Shown in pieces: positions 53,621 through 63,259 of a DNA stretch of 64,000 nucleotides. The notes beneath the pieces are model-generated. The model made no database searches. It was not told the DNA's origin and was given only the letters and a program-made list of their open reading frames with translations. This DNA comes from a virus. The translations under genes were made by a program, and so were the position numbers. Within the stretch, counting starts at the first letter, position 1. Each line of letters opens with the position of its first letter. Where the stretch lies: positions 1-64,000 of the IMG/VR virus record IMGVR_UViG_3300027608_000028. One strand, 5' to 3'.

Positions 53621-54079
53621 TTACTGTCGTTGTTGTTTCATATTTACCAAATATTTTTCATTATGTACCCAGTTATTTTTAACCAAAAATCCCCATTCAC
53701 GTTTGTGTGGGCCTGGCATAAACAATGTCCATGCAGTTACACTAGGATCTAGTTCAATACGATGGTAACTGGTAGCACTACACGTACGGAAATGACCTGG
53801 GCCGCGCCAATGTGCTATTTCTCCAAACTTTTTACCATCTTTGTCAAACTGTGGAATCCATTCCCAATATCCGCCTTTTAGAATAAGCGTGGCATAGGGC
53901 CATGGATGATCATGTACATCGTCTGGATCTGATTTTAGAAATTTGTGTATGAATATATTGAATGGAAACCAATTGCGTTCCTTGAGGAAAATATAATAAC
54001 GCTCTAGATAGGGTTCGTGATCAACCCTATCCATAATAATACGTTTACGACCCAATTTATCTAGAAGTTTTAGTAACAT
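53621..54079 (-). CDS. Cupin-domain protein (152 aa)
   Basis: Single beta-barrel with HDHPWPYATLILKGGYWEW (H-x-H...E metal motif, about 57-75) and a later His in SYHRIEL. Common type in marine T4-like phages; cysteine-dioxygenase-like in outline, but substrate unknown. Own promoter at 54100-54128. Confidence 0.78.
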   Translation of the reverse strand: MLLKLLDKLGRKRIIMDRVDHEPYLERYYIFLKERNWFPFNIFIHKFLKSDPDDVHDHPWPYATLILKGGYWEWIPQFDKDGKKFGEIAHWRGPGHFRTCSATSYHRIELDPSVTAWTLFMPGPHKREWGFLVKNNWVHNEKYLVNMKQQRQ

Positions 54080-54099
54080 AAAAAAATCCCTATACTATT

Positions 54100-54128
54100 A
54101 TTTTAGCATAGAGATCAGTTTATGTCAA
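54100..54128 (-). promoter_or_regulatory. Sigma70 promoter
   Basis: TTGACA, 17 bases, TAAAAT, about 20 bases before the cupin gene start. Confidence 0.78.
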
Positions 54129-54144
54129 TTATAAATTTGTCCAA

Positions 54145-55041
54145 TTATAAAGATCCAGAAAGATCGTATAAACCTGTAACACCTGGACCTTTGACATTTA
54201 AATCGTTCATAAATGTGCAAACTTGTCTGCGATTATTGGCTTTGTTAAAACTTAAATGTAACCATGCCGTTTTGCGTGGTGTATTTTTATATTCCAATAA
54301 GAACTGATCATATACTGTGTTATCTTTGACCCATTGTGCTCTTGTAAAATAGTCCGGAAGACTTGCTTTAGAGAATTGAATATCACAGGCCATGCCCAAG
54401 GGGTGCTGGCTAGTAGGACTTCCTACTCCTCGTTTCCTAAATGAACAAGTCATAAAGGCATCAGGATATTGTTTTTTAATTTTATCAAATGAATTTATAA
54501 TTAACAATCTGAGGTTGTCACATACTGCTTGAACTGTGGTGCCATTTGGTTGAGCAAGACTGGCTACATCGTAGGGATATATAACGTTTGGTTGTTTGGT
54601 AACTGTTTTGACATAATATTTAATACCAGTTAACGGGCTATCATATAATAATATGTTGTCAACGTCAGAACTAAGTTGTACTGACCCTGCGGTGTTGGCA
54701 GGTACATTCGACGGTCCGGTAGTATCATCTCTGCTCGAAGTAGCATTTCTGCCTGCCGCAATTGCGGCGGCATCTAACGTACCGTTTGCAATTAATTTAT
54801 TTTGTTCGGCAATAACATCTGCTGGACTATCAGCATCGCCTTCTGTGTGCTCACTTGATACTGTTTCTTTAACATAAGAAGGAAGAGAAATTGCTGATAA
54901 GATTGCCGCTTCTGTTCCTTGTGGATCTTGCCACAATGCAATAGGAACGAAATTAGCACGAACGTTACCGCTATGGAAAACATCTAAAACTTCTGGTGAT
55001 CCGGCATCAGCCTGTGGCCCGCCTCCTGCTACGTATGGCAT
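54145..55041 (-). CDS. Peptidase M15-type domain protein, probably virion- or lysis-associated
   Basis: 298 aa. The C-terminal domain (about 150-298) has SQHPLGMACDIQF (S-x-H-x3-G-x-A-x-D) and WLHLSF (W-x-H), the zinc site of D-Ala-D-Ala carboxypeptidase/endolysin VanY types. The N-terminal part (AGGGPQADAGSPEVLDVFHS) is like phage baseplate or hub proteins. Likely cuts peptidoglycan peptides at infection or lysis. Confidence 0.82.
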   Translation of the reverse strand: MPYVAGGGPQADAGSPEVLDVFHSGNVRANFVPIALWQDPQGTEAAILSAISLPSYVKETVSSEHTEGDADSPADVIAEQNKLIANGTLDAAAIAAGRNATSSRDDTTGPSNVPANTAGSVQLSSDVDNILLYDSPLTGIKYYVKTVTKQPNVIYPYDVASLAQPNGTTVQAVCDNLRLLIINSFDKIKKQYPDAFMTCSFRKRGVGSPTSQHPLGMACDIQFSKASLPDYFTRAQWVKDNTVYDQFLLEYKNTPRKTAWLHLSFNKANNRRQVCTFMNDLNVKGPGVTGLYDLSGSL

Positions 55042-55064
55042 ATTATATCTCCTAGTATTACTAT

Positions 55065-55355
55065 TTAACTTAATGCAATACCGGTAGTTGCTTGCAGATA
55101 ATTATCACTCATTTGTTTGGCGCTTGCGGCCATGGCAACTACGTGTGTACGTTTGTACGTAACTAGGCCAGCATCATTGGCTGTAATCATATATGGCGCA
55201 AGGCTCATTCCTTGTGGGCCTGCCGCAAGTACTAATGGGCGATGGATAGTTACACTATCAGTTCCGTCATCGTCTAGTTTTCCTACAACTTCTTCACCTG
55301 TAACTAGTTTCATACTAACTACATCTCCTGTTTTATAAGGTACATTAAGTAACAT
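55065..55355 (-). CDS. Small beta-barrel protein, virion-type (96 aa)
   Basis: YKTGDVVSMKLVTGEEVVGK and TIHRPLVLAAGPQGMSLAPY match an Sm/SH3-like small protein frequent beside tail genes of marine myoviruses. Function unproven. Confidence 0.68.
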   Translation of the reverse strand: MLLNVPYKTGDVVSMKLVTGEEVVGKLDDDGTDSVTIHRPLVLAAGPQGMSLAPYMITANDAGLVTYKRTHVVAMAASAKQMSDNYLQATTGIALS

Positions 55356-55376
55356 TTTTCTCTCCGTGTATTCAGA

Positions 55377-55610
55377 TTATATCTGATTATTGTCGATCCA
55401 TTCGACTAATTTGTCATATCCACCAATATATTGATCGTTAATAAAAATTTGTGGTATAGTTCTGGCAGTGGGTACTGCTTCTAATAATTGTTCTTTAGTC
55501 CAATCCTTGCTTACATTTCTCTCTTCAAATTCAATTTCTTTCATCTTTAACAATGCTTTTGCTTGGTCGCAAAACGGACATTGATTCTTACTCCATACTA
55601 CTGCTTTCAT
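55377..55610 (-). CDS. Glutaredoxin
   Basis: 77 aa from MKAVVWSKNQCPFCDQAKAL; the 16 upstream codons are rejected. Active site Cys11-Pro-Phe-Cys14, then TIPQIFINDQYIGGYDKL with the cis-Pro and glutathione-binding Gly. Likely electron donor to the phage ribonucleotide reductase beside it. Confidence 0.92.
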   Translation of the reverse strand: MKAVVWSKNQCPFCDQAKALLKMKEIEFEERNVSKDWTKEQLLEAVPTARTIPQIFINDQYIGGYDKLVEWIDNNQI

Positions 55611-55626
55611 GATTATTCCCTTATGT

Positions 55627-56730
55627 TTATAATAGCACAGGCAACTCGTTATAGTCAATGCTTTCGCTCATAATACCAATAACATAGTTTGTCGATTCGT
55701 TTTCTTGAAGTGCTGTTTGTTTTTTACTGGTGTCAACGTGTTTGTTAAACCATGGAATAGGAGTACTGCGTGGTGCGGCTTGTTGATATTTGATACCAAT
55801 ATCTTTAAGCGCAGACACTGCTGTGTAATCAACGAAGTCACGCAGGATGTTAGCGTTGAGTCCAATAACTGGGCCCATTTTAAACAAATAAGTTGCCCAA
55901 TCTTTTTCTTCGCGAATAACATCCATATATAGTTCGTACACTTCTTGTTCACATTCTCCTTTTACTTCAGCAAAACGTGTGTCTTCCTTGACTACCTGAT
56001 TAATCAAGTAAGCAGTCCAACCTTTGTGTAGTAACTCGTCTTGTAAAATTAAACTGATAATGTTTCCATTACCCATAAAGATTCGATTCTCTACCATTGC
56101 AAGACTTGTGGCAAATGATACCATGAAGCGAAATGCTTCTAGTGCATAGCTGGCGTTTAGTGCCATCCAAATTGCTCTAATATGCGCTTCTTCATTAACT
56201 GATCCGTCTATTTCTTTCATGCAGTTAATTCTGTGCAACTCGTCATAATACTTGCCTACACTTGATGCCATATCAACAATTTCTTTAGTGTCGTGAATAG
56301 TGTTGAATACATCTTTGGGCACATTGTAAATATTGCGAATGATATGGCTGTAGCTCTTGCTGTGAATGTTAGTTTCAAAGAAAGTCCAGTTATACACTAG
56401 TGCTTCTAGTTCGGGCAAACTTATAACAGGTGTGAAGATTTGGCTTGGGCCGCGGCCTTGTAAACTATCCAATGCTGTTTGACGTAGCAAGTTACTAGTA
56501 AAGATGTGCTTAACTGCTTCACTAGCATCCTTGAAGTCATTACTATCTTTAGTCAAACTAATCTCTTCTGGTTGCCAAAAGAAACCACGTGCTGTTTCTT
56601 CAAACTTGGCAATCTTTGGATACTTCACTTCCTCAAAGCGTTGAATGGTAACTGGACCTGCTGGATCCAGAAACATCTTGCGATTAAGATAGTCTGTCTT
56701 GGTGTTTAAATTATATTGTTGTTTTGACAT
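55627..56730 (-). CDS. nrdB: Class Ia ribonucleotide reductase small subunit
   Basis: 367 aa from MSKQQYNLNTKTDYLNRKMF. Radical Tyr in HSKSYSHI; metal ligands in LTKDSNDF, LEAFRFMVSF and QDELLHKG are in place. The first helix reads FFETNIHS where the family has F-x-ET-I-H, moving the Glu one position. C-terminal tail NYVIGIMSESIDYNELPVLL is the peptide that docks on NrdA. Two bases after the aldolase gene. Confidence 0.93.
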   Translation of the reverse strand: MSKQQYNLNTKTDYLNRKMFLDPAGPVTIQRFEEVKYPKIAKFEETARGFFWQPEEISLTKDSNDFKDASEAVKHIFTSNLLRQTALDSLQGRGPSQIFTPVISLPELEALVYNWTFFETNIHSKSYSHIIRNIYNVPKDVFNTIHDTKEIVDMASSVGKYYDELHRINCMKEIDGSVNEEAHIRAIWMALNASYALEAFRFMVSFATSLAMVENRIFMGNGNIISLILQDELLHKGWTAYLINQVVKEDTRFAEVKGECEQEVYELYMDVIREEKDWATYLFKMGPVIGLNANILRDFVDYTAVSALKDIGIKYQQAAPRSTPIPWFNKHVDTSKKQTALQENESTNYVIGIMSESIDYNELPVLL

Positions 56731-56731
56731 T

Positions 56732-57382
56732 TTAATATTTTCCTGATGCAAGTACTATCTTGCAAATGTGTTCTAATCTTTCTATATGTTCGTATGCTCG
56801 CCATGGACTTGTATCAATGGCAACAACTCCGTGTCCGTTGATACCCACTATGTCAAAAGCAATGTTGCCGTCATTGTCTAGTTGTAATTGTTTATGGCAT
56901 TGATCCGCAAGCTCTTGGCTAATAGGAGGCACATCACCCACATTAGGTGCTACCTTGGTATAACGGTTCAGTTCTGGAAAAGCTGTGCTTACAGTGCTTA
57001 GATCAATACCGGCATGCATGGCCGCAATACAGTAAGTGGGATGAACGTGTACAACTACACGAACTTCACCGGTGTGCTGTCCCATTTCTCGTTGTAGGCC
57101 AAAGTGTAAAGGAAGCTCTCCACTGGGCTTTAGGTTGGCACTGATCTCAGTATACTCCAGCTCTTTGATTGCATGATACAATCGGGGAGGTTGATCATAG
57201 TAGCCTTTTTCAATGCCAATCTTCTTAAACTGATCAGGCTGTAGTGTTTGTTTACGCACACCACTTGGTGTAATGTAAAAATGGTCACGATCATGATGTC
57301 GTATGCTAACATTACCATCACGACTAGTAATCCAGTTACGCTTATAAGCGTCTACCATTATGTCACATATTGTTTCTAACAT
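56732..57382 (-). CDS. Class II aldolase/adducin-family protein
   Basis: 216 aa. SGELPLHF (catalytic Glu), VVHVHPTY (two zinc His) and GINGHGVVAID (third His) form the complete zinc aldolase site of the fuculose/ribulose-phosphate aldolase family. It sits between nrdA and nrdB. It could split or epimerise a pentose or deoxysugar phosphate. Confidence 0.87.
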   Translation of the reverse strand: MLETICDIMVDAYKRNWITSRDGNVSIRHHDRDHFYITPSGVRKQTLQPDQFKKIGIEKGYYDQPPRLYHAIKELEYTEISANLKPSGELPLHFGLQREMGQHTGEVRVVVHVHPTYCIAAMHAGIDLSTVSTAFPELNRYTKVAPNVGDVPPISQELADQCHKQLQLDNDGNIAFDIVGINGHGVVAIDTSPWRAYEHIERLEHICKIVLASGKY

Positions 57383-57579
57383 TACGCATGACCCTTGTGA
57401 ATTAATTGATTAACCATATTAAGATCAAATTCTAATTTAGAAATGTTATCTCGTGCCCGTTGATACTCTATGCTATGAACATCACCGTCATTGGTAACAA
57501 TGTCCAAATACATATTTGAGGCACGGTCGTGTGCCTCTTTGAGATCGTGTTCTAATAATACTCTTCTATCTTTTAACAT
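57382..57579 (-). CDS. Small coiled-coil protein (65 aa)
   Basis: MLKDRRVLLEHDLKEAHDRA...; heptad pattern throughout. Overlaps the aldolase start by one base and follows nrdA by nine. Unknown role. Confidence 0.62.
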   Translation of the reverse strand: MLKDRRVLLEHDLKEAHDRASNMYLDIVTNDGDVHSIEYQRARDNISKLEFDLNMVNQLIHKGHA

Positions 57580-57588
57580 ATCGATTCC

Positions 57589-59913
57589 TTATAGTTTACA
57601 ACTTTCACAGGATTCTTCGTCGTCGAAGTCGATAGGTTCTAACATTGTAGGAGCTTCTTCTGCATCTGCTTTACTACCAGCTTTGTTAATCAAACTATAG
57701 TAGAATGTTTTCAATCCCCACATGTGCGCTTGCATCAAATTCTTGGCAATCAATGTAGTTGGTACTTTACGATCCGCCCAATGTGCTGGATTATAGAATG
57801 TGTTAGTACTAATGCTTTGGTCAACATAGGCGGCGAGAACAGATGCCGTCTTTAAATATCCATCGCAGTCCTTTTGTTCCCACATTAATTGATATTTGTT
57901 CTTCAACTTGTGATATTCAGGAACAACTTGTACAAAAGATCCAGCTTTACTTTCTTTAGTACTGATTAGGCTCATGGGCATTTCAATGCCATTAGTACTA
58001 TTGATTACTACGCTACTAGATTCAACTGGCGCTACTGCCATTAGTGTAGCATTACGTACACCGTACTGTTTCATATTAGTACGTAGAGTTTCCCAATCGA
58101 GTTCTGGAGTAAAGTCTGCCAATTCGTTAACGCCCGTTGCACGTAGTTCCCACGGGAATGTGCCCTGGCCATAACGTGTCTTATCGCTGTGTGTGCATGG
58201 TCCACGTTCTTTGGCCAATTCAACAGTTGCTTCTGTTAGGTAAAACGCTTGATGCTCCATCCATGCTTTAACATCTTGTAGTGCATCCTTCTCGCCGTAC
58301 CTGAGTCCACGCTTGGCGTGCCAGTAGGCAAGATTTGTAATGCCAATGCCCAATGGTTGAATTTCATCGTTGCTTAGTTTGCTTTGAATACTTAAAAAGT
58401 CTTGGTAATCAAGTATGTTACATAGGCTACGTTGTAATATACGGCAAGCACGGCGCATGTCTTCGGGATTCCTGAAAGCTCCCCAGTTGATACTTCCCAG
58501 TGTACATAACGCTATGCGGCCATCTGCATCGTCAAGACGCTTGAACGATTTAGTTGGTAATAGAATCTCGCAACATAGATTGCTTTGATAAATTGTATGG
58601 TATTCGGGATCGAACGGTCCTTGCTTCATTACGTTGTCAATGAACACTAGATAGATGCGGCCAGTGTCAGTACGTTCTTTTAGTATTCCACTTTTAAATA
58701 CTTCTTCAGCTGACATTGTCTTAGTACGTAGATCTTTACGTTTTTCGTATTCACAATATAATTGTTCAAACCGTTTTGTGTTAGTGTAGAAGGCTTCGTA
58801 TAAGTCAGGCACTTCATTAGGATCAAAGAATGTTATGTTTTCTTTGTTTTTGAATCGTCTCCAGAAGAAAGCACTAAGCACAACCCCATAATCCATATGA
58901 CGGACTCGGGTTTCTTCTGTTCCTTGGTTGTTCTTAAGTACAATAAGATCATCAAACTGATGATGCCAAATAGGATAAAATACAGTAGCACTTGCATTAC
59001 GAATACCTCCTTGACTGCAACTACGCAGGTCGCCAAACCACTTCTTCAAGAAAGGTATCATACCTGTGTGCATGATCTCACCGCCTCTGATAGGAGATCC
59101 TAATGGACGCAATCGTCCAATTTCCAAACCAATGCCAGCACGTTTACTGGCATACTTGGCCATCATCTCGCCACTAGCGAAAATACTATCCAAGTCATCA
59201 TCACTGCGAATAAGTACGCACGAACTGAATTGCTTAGTAGGGGTACCGAGACCAGCAAGGACGGGAGTAGCAAGGGTAAATAATCCATCACTTGCGGCAT
59301 TGTAGTATTCCTTTATGTAACGCATACGGGCCGTGTTAGGTTCTTCTTTATGAAACACCGTAGCGGCCGCTATCATGTATCTAATCTGCGGTGTCTCATA
59401 TGTTTGTTTTGTGCTACGATTTTTAACTAGGTATTTTTCAATCAGTTGTTCAATAGCCGCATATCCATATTGTTCATCTTTTTCATGATCCAACATGTCG
59501 TTCATTCGATTCCAGTCTTCTTCAGTATACCATTCAAGAAGTTCTGCGGTATACAATCCAGTGGCTACGTTTGTTTTTACTATTTCATATAAGTGAGGAA
59601 CAGTATAACTGCCATATACATCTTTGCGTAGCATACTTAAACGTTGCTTACCTGCCACGTATTGATAGTTAACATGTCCAATGTCTGGGTTTGATTCAAC
59701 GTCAATCAAATCGACAATAGCACGTAAGGTGACGCCGTCAATTTCTTTAGTAGTAATGCCATCATAAAAATGCAGTTGCGCTTTGATCTCAATCATGCTT
59801 TGGCTAACATCTGCAATGCCGGCGCATACTTTTGCTACCTGTGCCTGCCATTTTTCTACTGCCAAAGGCTCAACGCTTCCGTCTCTTTTTGTTACATATA
59901 TATTTTTTGTCAT
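57589..59913 (-). CDS. nrdA: Class Ia ribonucleotide reductase large subunit
   Basis: 774 aa. N-terminal ATP-cone (KRDGSVEPLAVEKWQAQVAK), FSSCVLIRSDD (first active-site Cys), SNLCCEILL (N-x-C-x-E thiyl radical site), ALCTLGSINWG (second Cys), and the C-terminal CESCKL redox pair. Reduces ribonucleoside diphosphates with NrdB and the glutaredoxin in the same operon. Confidence 0.96.
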   Translation of the reverse strand: MTKNIYVTKRDGSVEPLAVEKWQAQVAKVCAGIADVSQSMIEIKAQLHFYDGITTKEIDGVTLRAIVDLIDVESNPDIGHVNYQYVAGKQRLSMLRKDVYGSYTVPHLYEIVKTNVATGLYTAELLEWYTEEDWNRMNDMLDHEKDEQYGYAAIEQLIEKYLVKNRSTKQTYETPQIRYMIAAATVFHKEEPNTARMRYIKEYYNAASDGLFTLATPVLAGLGTPTKQFSSCVLIRSDDDLDSIFASGEMMAKYASKRAGIGLEIGRLRPLGSPIRGGEIMHTGMIPFLKKWFGDLRSCSQGGIRNASATVFYPIWHHQFDDLIVLKNNQGTEETRVRHMDYGVVLSAFFWRRFKNKENITFFDPNEVPDLYEAFYTNTKRFEQLYCEYEKRKDLRTKTMSAEEVFKSGILKERTDTGRIYLVFIDNVMKQGPFDPEYHTIYQSNLCCEILLPTKSFKRLDDADGRIALCTLGSINWGAFRNPEDMRRACRILQRSLCNILDYQDFLSIQSKLSNDEIQPLGIGITNLAYWHAKRGLRYGEKDALQDVKAWMEHQAFYLTEATVELAKERGPCTHSDKTRYGQGTFPWELRATGVNELADFTPELDWETLRTNMKQYGVRNATLMAVAPVESSSVVINSTNGIEMPMSLISTKESKAGSFVQVVPEYHKLKNKYQLMWEQKDCDGYLKTASVLAAYVDQSISTNTFYNPAHWADRKVPTTLIAKNLMQAHMWGLKTFYYSLINKAGSKADAEEAPTMLEPIDFDDEESCESCKL

Positions 59914-59985
59914 TAATTATTCCGGGTGTTATTGTTTTAGTGGTTTGATATTTAAGCCAGACTCCAACTAGTTAAAAGCTAGTAT

Positions 59986-60432
59986 TTAAAATAATTTTTC
60001 TAATTCATCGGACTCAAATATTTTTAATATTTCAATTTCCGGTGAGTCGTATGCTAGATGCTTATTATAAAGGAATACCGTTTGATTGTCAACGTTAATT
60101 GCCAAACAATTATGCCTTTGTTCTTTATCGTTAACTATACAAAGGCTTATATTGTTTATATCAATATCAGCAAGTTTAAGTGAGTAGTAAATTCCTAATA
60201 TAATACTGTTTGGACAAAAATCAGGAGAATATAAAAGATTCCATGGGTTGGGCCAAGTATCAATTTTCCATGGGTCAAATGTCCTACGAATTGCAGGTGC
60301 TTGTGTCCACCAAGTGTATGCAGTACTAAGGTGGTTAGAAGAAAGTTCCTCTAATCCTATTCTTAATTTGCGCCACTCTCGTAGTCGGCCGGCGGCGCTT
60401 AACGACCAAATTTGCTTTATGCTGATTTCCAC
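59986..60432 (-). CDS. Hypothetical protein (148 aa)
   Basis: MEISIKQIWSLSAAGRLREW, then Trp-rich LSTAYTWWTQAPAIRRTFDP. The start overlaps the virion-type gene upstream by 16 bases. Possibly virion-associated by position. Confidence 0.55.
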   Translation of the reverse strand: MEISIKQIWSLSAAGRLREWRKLRIGLEELSSNHLSTAYTWWTQAPAIRRTFDPWKIDTWPNPWNLLYSPDFCPNSIILGIYYSLKLADIDINNISLCIVNDKEQRHNCLAINVDNQTVFLYNKHLAYDSPEIEILKIFESDELEKLF

Positions 60433-61112
60433 ACTCTGGCTGTATAATAAAAATTAAAAGGATTGGAAGTTTCGTTTACATAATCAATACTTACATATTT
60501 TCCTTCAGTATTGGAATCTAGTAATCTTGCAGACAAGTAACAAGGTTGTAATACACCTAAACTATTAACAGTACTGTTCATTTCAACATCTACACCGTCT
60601 GTTAAGTAATTAAAAGTTCCTAACATTATTGTATTGCCGGATCGTAATGTAAAATCGAATATACCAGTGTTGGCGTGTTCCCAGTTAACTAAAATGCCTG
60701 TAGGACGTGGGGGATTAAGAGCAGGTGCAGTGGGCTTAGGCTCTAGTCTGACTAAGTCGACATTTTGTGCTTGGCCTATCATTGATACTTCGCTGTTGTA
60801 ACCTACAATAATTTGCTGTCCTTCCAATGGAGGATCATTGAACACTAGACGTGCTCCTGATACACTATATTCTATCTGTGGTTGTTTTTGTATTTCATCA
60901 ATAAAAACAAAAATAGGTGCACCTGGTCTGATAAAACGTAAATCTAATTGGAATTCGGCTGTGTCGCCTGTTCCTACATATACTGACCTAGGATTACCTA
61001 AAAATAACCTGCCGGTATCTAATGCATAGCCGAACTCACCTTCTTGTAACATGGGTAAGTCAATATAGTCACCGCGTCTAATTTGTATTTTTGCTAAAAT
61101 TGTATCTGCCAT
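60417..61112 (-). CDS. Tail-fibre-type structural protein (231 aa)
   Basis: N-terminal AKIQIRRGDYIDLPMLQEGE and GYALDTGRLFLGN match the attachment module of many phage fibre and hub proteins (RRG...LPxLxEGE...DT). The rest is beta-rich. GGAG ribosome site and a GATAAATA box upstream. Confidence 0.75.
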   Translation of the reverse strand: MADTILAKIQIRRGDYIDLPMLQEGEFGYALDTGRLFLGNPRSVYVGTGDTAEFQLDLRFIRPGAPIFVFIDEIQKQPQIEYSVSGARLVFNDPPLEGQQIIVGYNSEVSMIGQAQNVDLVRLEPKPTAPALNPPRPTGILVNWEHANTGIFDFTLRSGNTIMLGTFNYLTDGVDVEMNSTVNSLGVLQPCYLSARLLDSNTEGKYVSIDYVNETSNPFNFYYTARVWKSA

Positions 61113-61136
61113 TGTGGGCTCCTGATATCTTATTTA

Positions 61137-61814
61137 TCAAGCGAACTTGGCATAATACTCCTGTACACGATTAGCCCACTTCTCACTCATGGTGTCAAAC
61201 TTATCTAATTCGAGCTCAAAACATTGCCATTCTAAGTCTCTAGACACCATAAAGATTACAGATTTCCTTATATCTGTGTCATATAATTTATTGTGTGCAT
61301 GAGCATAGGCACAACATTGTAAGTAATAATCTTCCACCCATTCTTCTTTTTTAGGCTTTTTTGTTGTTTTATAATCAATGATTGCAGGTACACCTTTGTA
61401 TCGTCCAATTAAATCGGTTGTACCTGCATATAAATCTGGATAATATAGTCCTACTTCTTGACCCCATACTTCGGTTACATCGCATAGTCCTTTGGTTATA
61501 ATAACTTCGCTCATATCTCTAGCAAGCTGATGTACTAGGTTATTACCACTAGGTCTTTCTTTACCAATGATCCAGTTTTCTAAATGTGTATGTAGTAGTG
61601 TTCCTAGGCCGGCGGCTTCTGTACTAATACGAGTTGCTTCGGCATCGCCTACTCGTTTACGCCATTCAATTAAGAATGTTTTGTCTTTTGTTTTATCTAG
61701 GATTGTTGTTACGCTGGGCAATTTATTACCGTCAGGAGTTGCGTATAGTCTTTTGCCGTTTAGTTCAGCACGTGATAAAGGTTTATATTCTACAGGAGGA
61801 TTAATTGGTATCAT
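61137..61814 (-). CDS. PD-(D/E)XK nuclease (MGME1/Cas4-like exonuclease)
   Basis: 225 aa from MIPINPPVEYKPLSRAELNG. GTLLHTHLENW (His/Glu helix), AGTTDLIG (Asp) and AIIDYKTTKKP (D-x-K) form the nuclease core, with CCAYAHAHN after. No Cas4-type Cys cluster is obvious. DNA end processing in phage replication or recombination. Confidence 0.85.
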   Translation of the reverse strand: MIPINPPVEYKPLSRAELNGKRLYATPDGNKLPSVTTILDKTKDKTFLIEWRKRVGDAEATRISTEAAGLGTLLHTHLENWIIGKERPSGNNLVHQLARDMSEVIITKGLCDVTEVWGQEVGLYYPDLYAGTTDLIGRYKGVPAIIDYKTTKKPKKEEWVEDYYLQCCAYAHAHNKLYDTDIRKSVIFMVSRDLEWQCFELELDKFDTMSEKWANRVQEYYAKFA

Positions 61815-61850
61815 TGTATATTGTAGCAAACTAACTACAATATGTCAACC

Positions 61851-62162
61851 TTACCAACTTATTTGCCAAATAAACGTATTAGCTGATTGAGCAGTCAATT
61901 GCTCAATGCTATAGTTCAAGTTTTCAAAATATTTAATAACTTGATCCATTTGGTCTTGGAACGTATAATTTGTGGAATTTCCTTGCCAAACATTCCAATA
62001 AATTTCATCGTCGGGACCAGATGTCATTACACTTGTGGTAACGGCAACTGTTAATAACCCGTTATCAACTGCAACAAGAATTGCCGATTCGATAGCCGAA
62101 ATTTCACTATGAATAGTTGTATTATCTCTGGCCCTTAGTCTTGCTTCTTTTGCTGTTAACAT
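61851..62162 (-). CDS. Hypothetical protein (103 aa)
   Basis: MLTAKEARLRARDNTTIHSE; helix then beta part. TAATG-type overlap with the gene upstream. In the virion-type gene run at the end of the window. Confidence 0.6.
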   Translation of the reverse strand: MLTAKEARLRARDNTTIHSEISAIESAILVAVDNGLLTVAVTTSVMTSGPDDEIYWNVWQGNSTNYTFQDQMDQVIKYFENLNYSIEQLTAQSANTFIWQISW

Positions 62163-62500
62163 TATTGAATACCTTGTTGCGCTTGTTTTTGTGCCATATC
62201 GGCTACTGTGTCTGCCGCGGCATCCTTTTGGTCAGCACCCGATGCCATTTCATCTCCAGTATCGTTAATGCCGTCGTCGATTTCTATTTCCTTTGCATTA
62301 ACAGTCTTAATACTAGGAGCGCCGTCTAGCAACTGAATTATATCGCGAGGGCTAACGTAGTAGCCATCGTTGCTTAAATCAGATACCATGTCGTGCATAT
62401 CTACTGTAGTCTGCCCGTTTGCACTTGCAGTATACAATAGATTCAAGACAGCATCTTTAAGTTCATTGACATACGAGCTGTTTAACTCAAACAGTTTCAT
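62162..62500 (-). CDS. Virion-region protein (112 aa)
   Basis: MKLFELNSSYVNELKDAVLN with a folded N-terminal domain (about 1-70) and an acidic, Ala/Asp/Gln-rich tail. One-base overlap at both ends. I recall such proteins beside structural genes of marine myoviruses. Confidence 0.6.
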   Translation of the reverse strand: MKLFELNSSYVNELKDAVLNLLYTASANGQTTVDMHDMVSDLSNDGYYVSPRDIIQLLDGAPSIKTVNAKEIEIDDGINDTGDEMASGADQKDAAADTVADMAQKQAQQGIQ

Positions 62501-63225
62501 TACTTTAACTCGCGGCCTATTGCTTCTTCTTCTGGACCGGCCGCGGCTGGTGCGCCAGCCATTTCGTCGCCCATTGGTTGCTCAACACCCATATCGTCAG
62601 CTGGTACTGCGCCAGCGTCAGCGGCCATATCAGGTTGTTCTTCGCCACTTAGAACTGCTACGGCATTACCTAGGCTTTCATGATTTTGTTTTAGTGTATC
62701 TAGCACTTGTTGTAATCCACCTTCAACTGAACTGTTAAATGCTTCTGCTTCTGCTGTGCCAAATACTTCTTTAATGCGTTCAGTTAAAGCCATTAATGTT
62801 TCGGTTTGTAACTTAGCAATTTTTTCAGCCATGTCTTGTAAATCACCAACCATACTTTTAGCGGCAAGTAAAACTTCCGCTTGTTGTAGATCTTGTTCCA
62901 TTAACATTTTTAGGCCGCGAATGCTTTCGTCTACACGCTTAGGACGTACATTTCGACTGTCGCTACGCTTAGGAGCGATTTCGCTTAACATAATCTTAAT
63001 GCTTTCGCCGACCATTACACTTTTAATATAGCGTGGGTCATTCTGATAGTTTCTAATAGAACAACTAATGTCCCATTGTTGGCGCTCTACTTGCTGTAAA
63101 ATGTTGCGTAGTTTAGTACTATCAACATTGCCTTGCTTTAAGCTATAGCCAAACTGCTCTTTAAGATAAGAGCTAAGTTGTTGCAGTTTAGTCTGCGGTT
63201 TTACTGAAAAATCTGTTAATTTCAT
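62500..63225 (-). CDS. Virion-region helical protein with acidic Ala/Gly/Pro tail (241 aa)
   Basis: MKLTDFSVKPQTKLQQLSSY; helical to about 190, then low-complexity acidic PADDMGVEQPMGDEMAGAPA. Composition recalls scaffold or prohead-core proteins, but this is inference. Confidence 0.6.
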   Translation of the reverse strand: MKLTDFSVKPQTKLQQLSSYLKEQFGYSLKQGNVDSTKLRNILQQVERQQWDISCSIRNYQNDPRYIKSVMVGESIKIMLSEIAPKRSDSRNVRPKRVDESIRGLKMLMEQDLQQAEVLLAAKSMVGDLQDMAEKIAKLQTETLMALTERIKEVFGTAEAEAFNSSVEGGLQQVLDTLKQNHESLGNAVAVLSGEEQPDMAADAGAVPADDMGVEQPMGDEMAGAPAAAGPEEEAIGRELK

Positions 63226-63259
63226 GGTGTTCTTCCATATTATGAACTATTTAGCCAAG

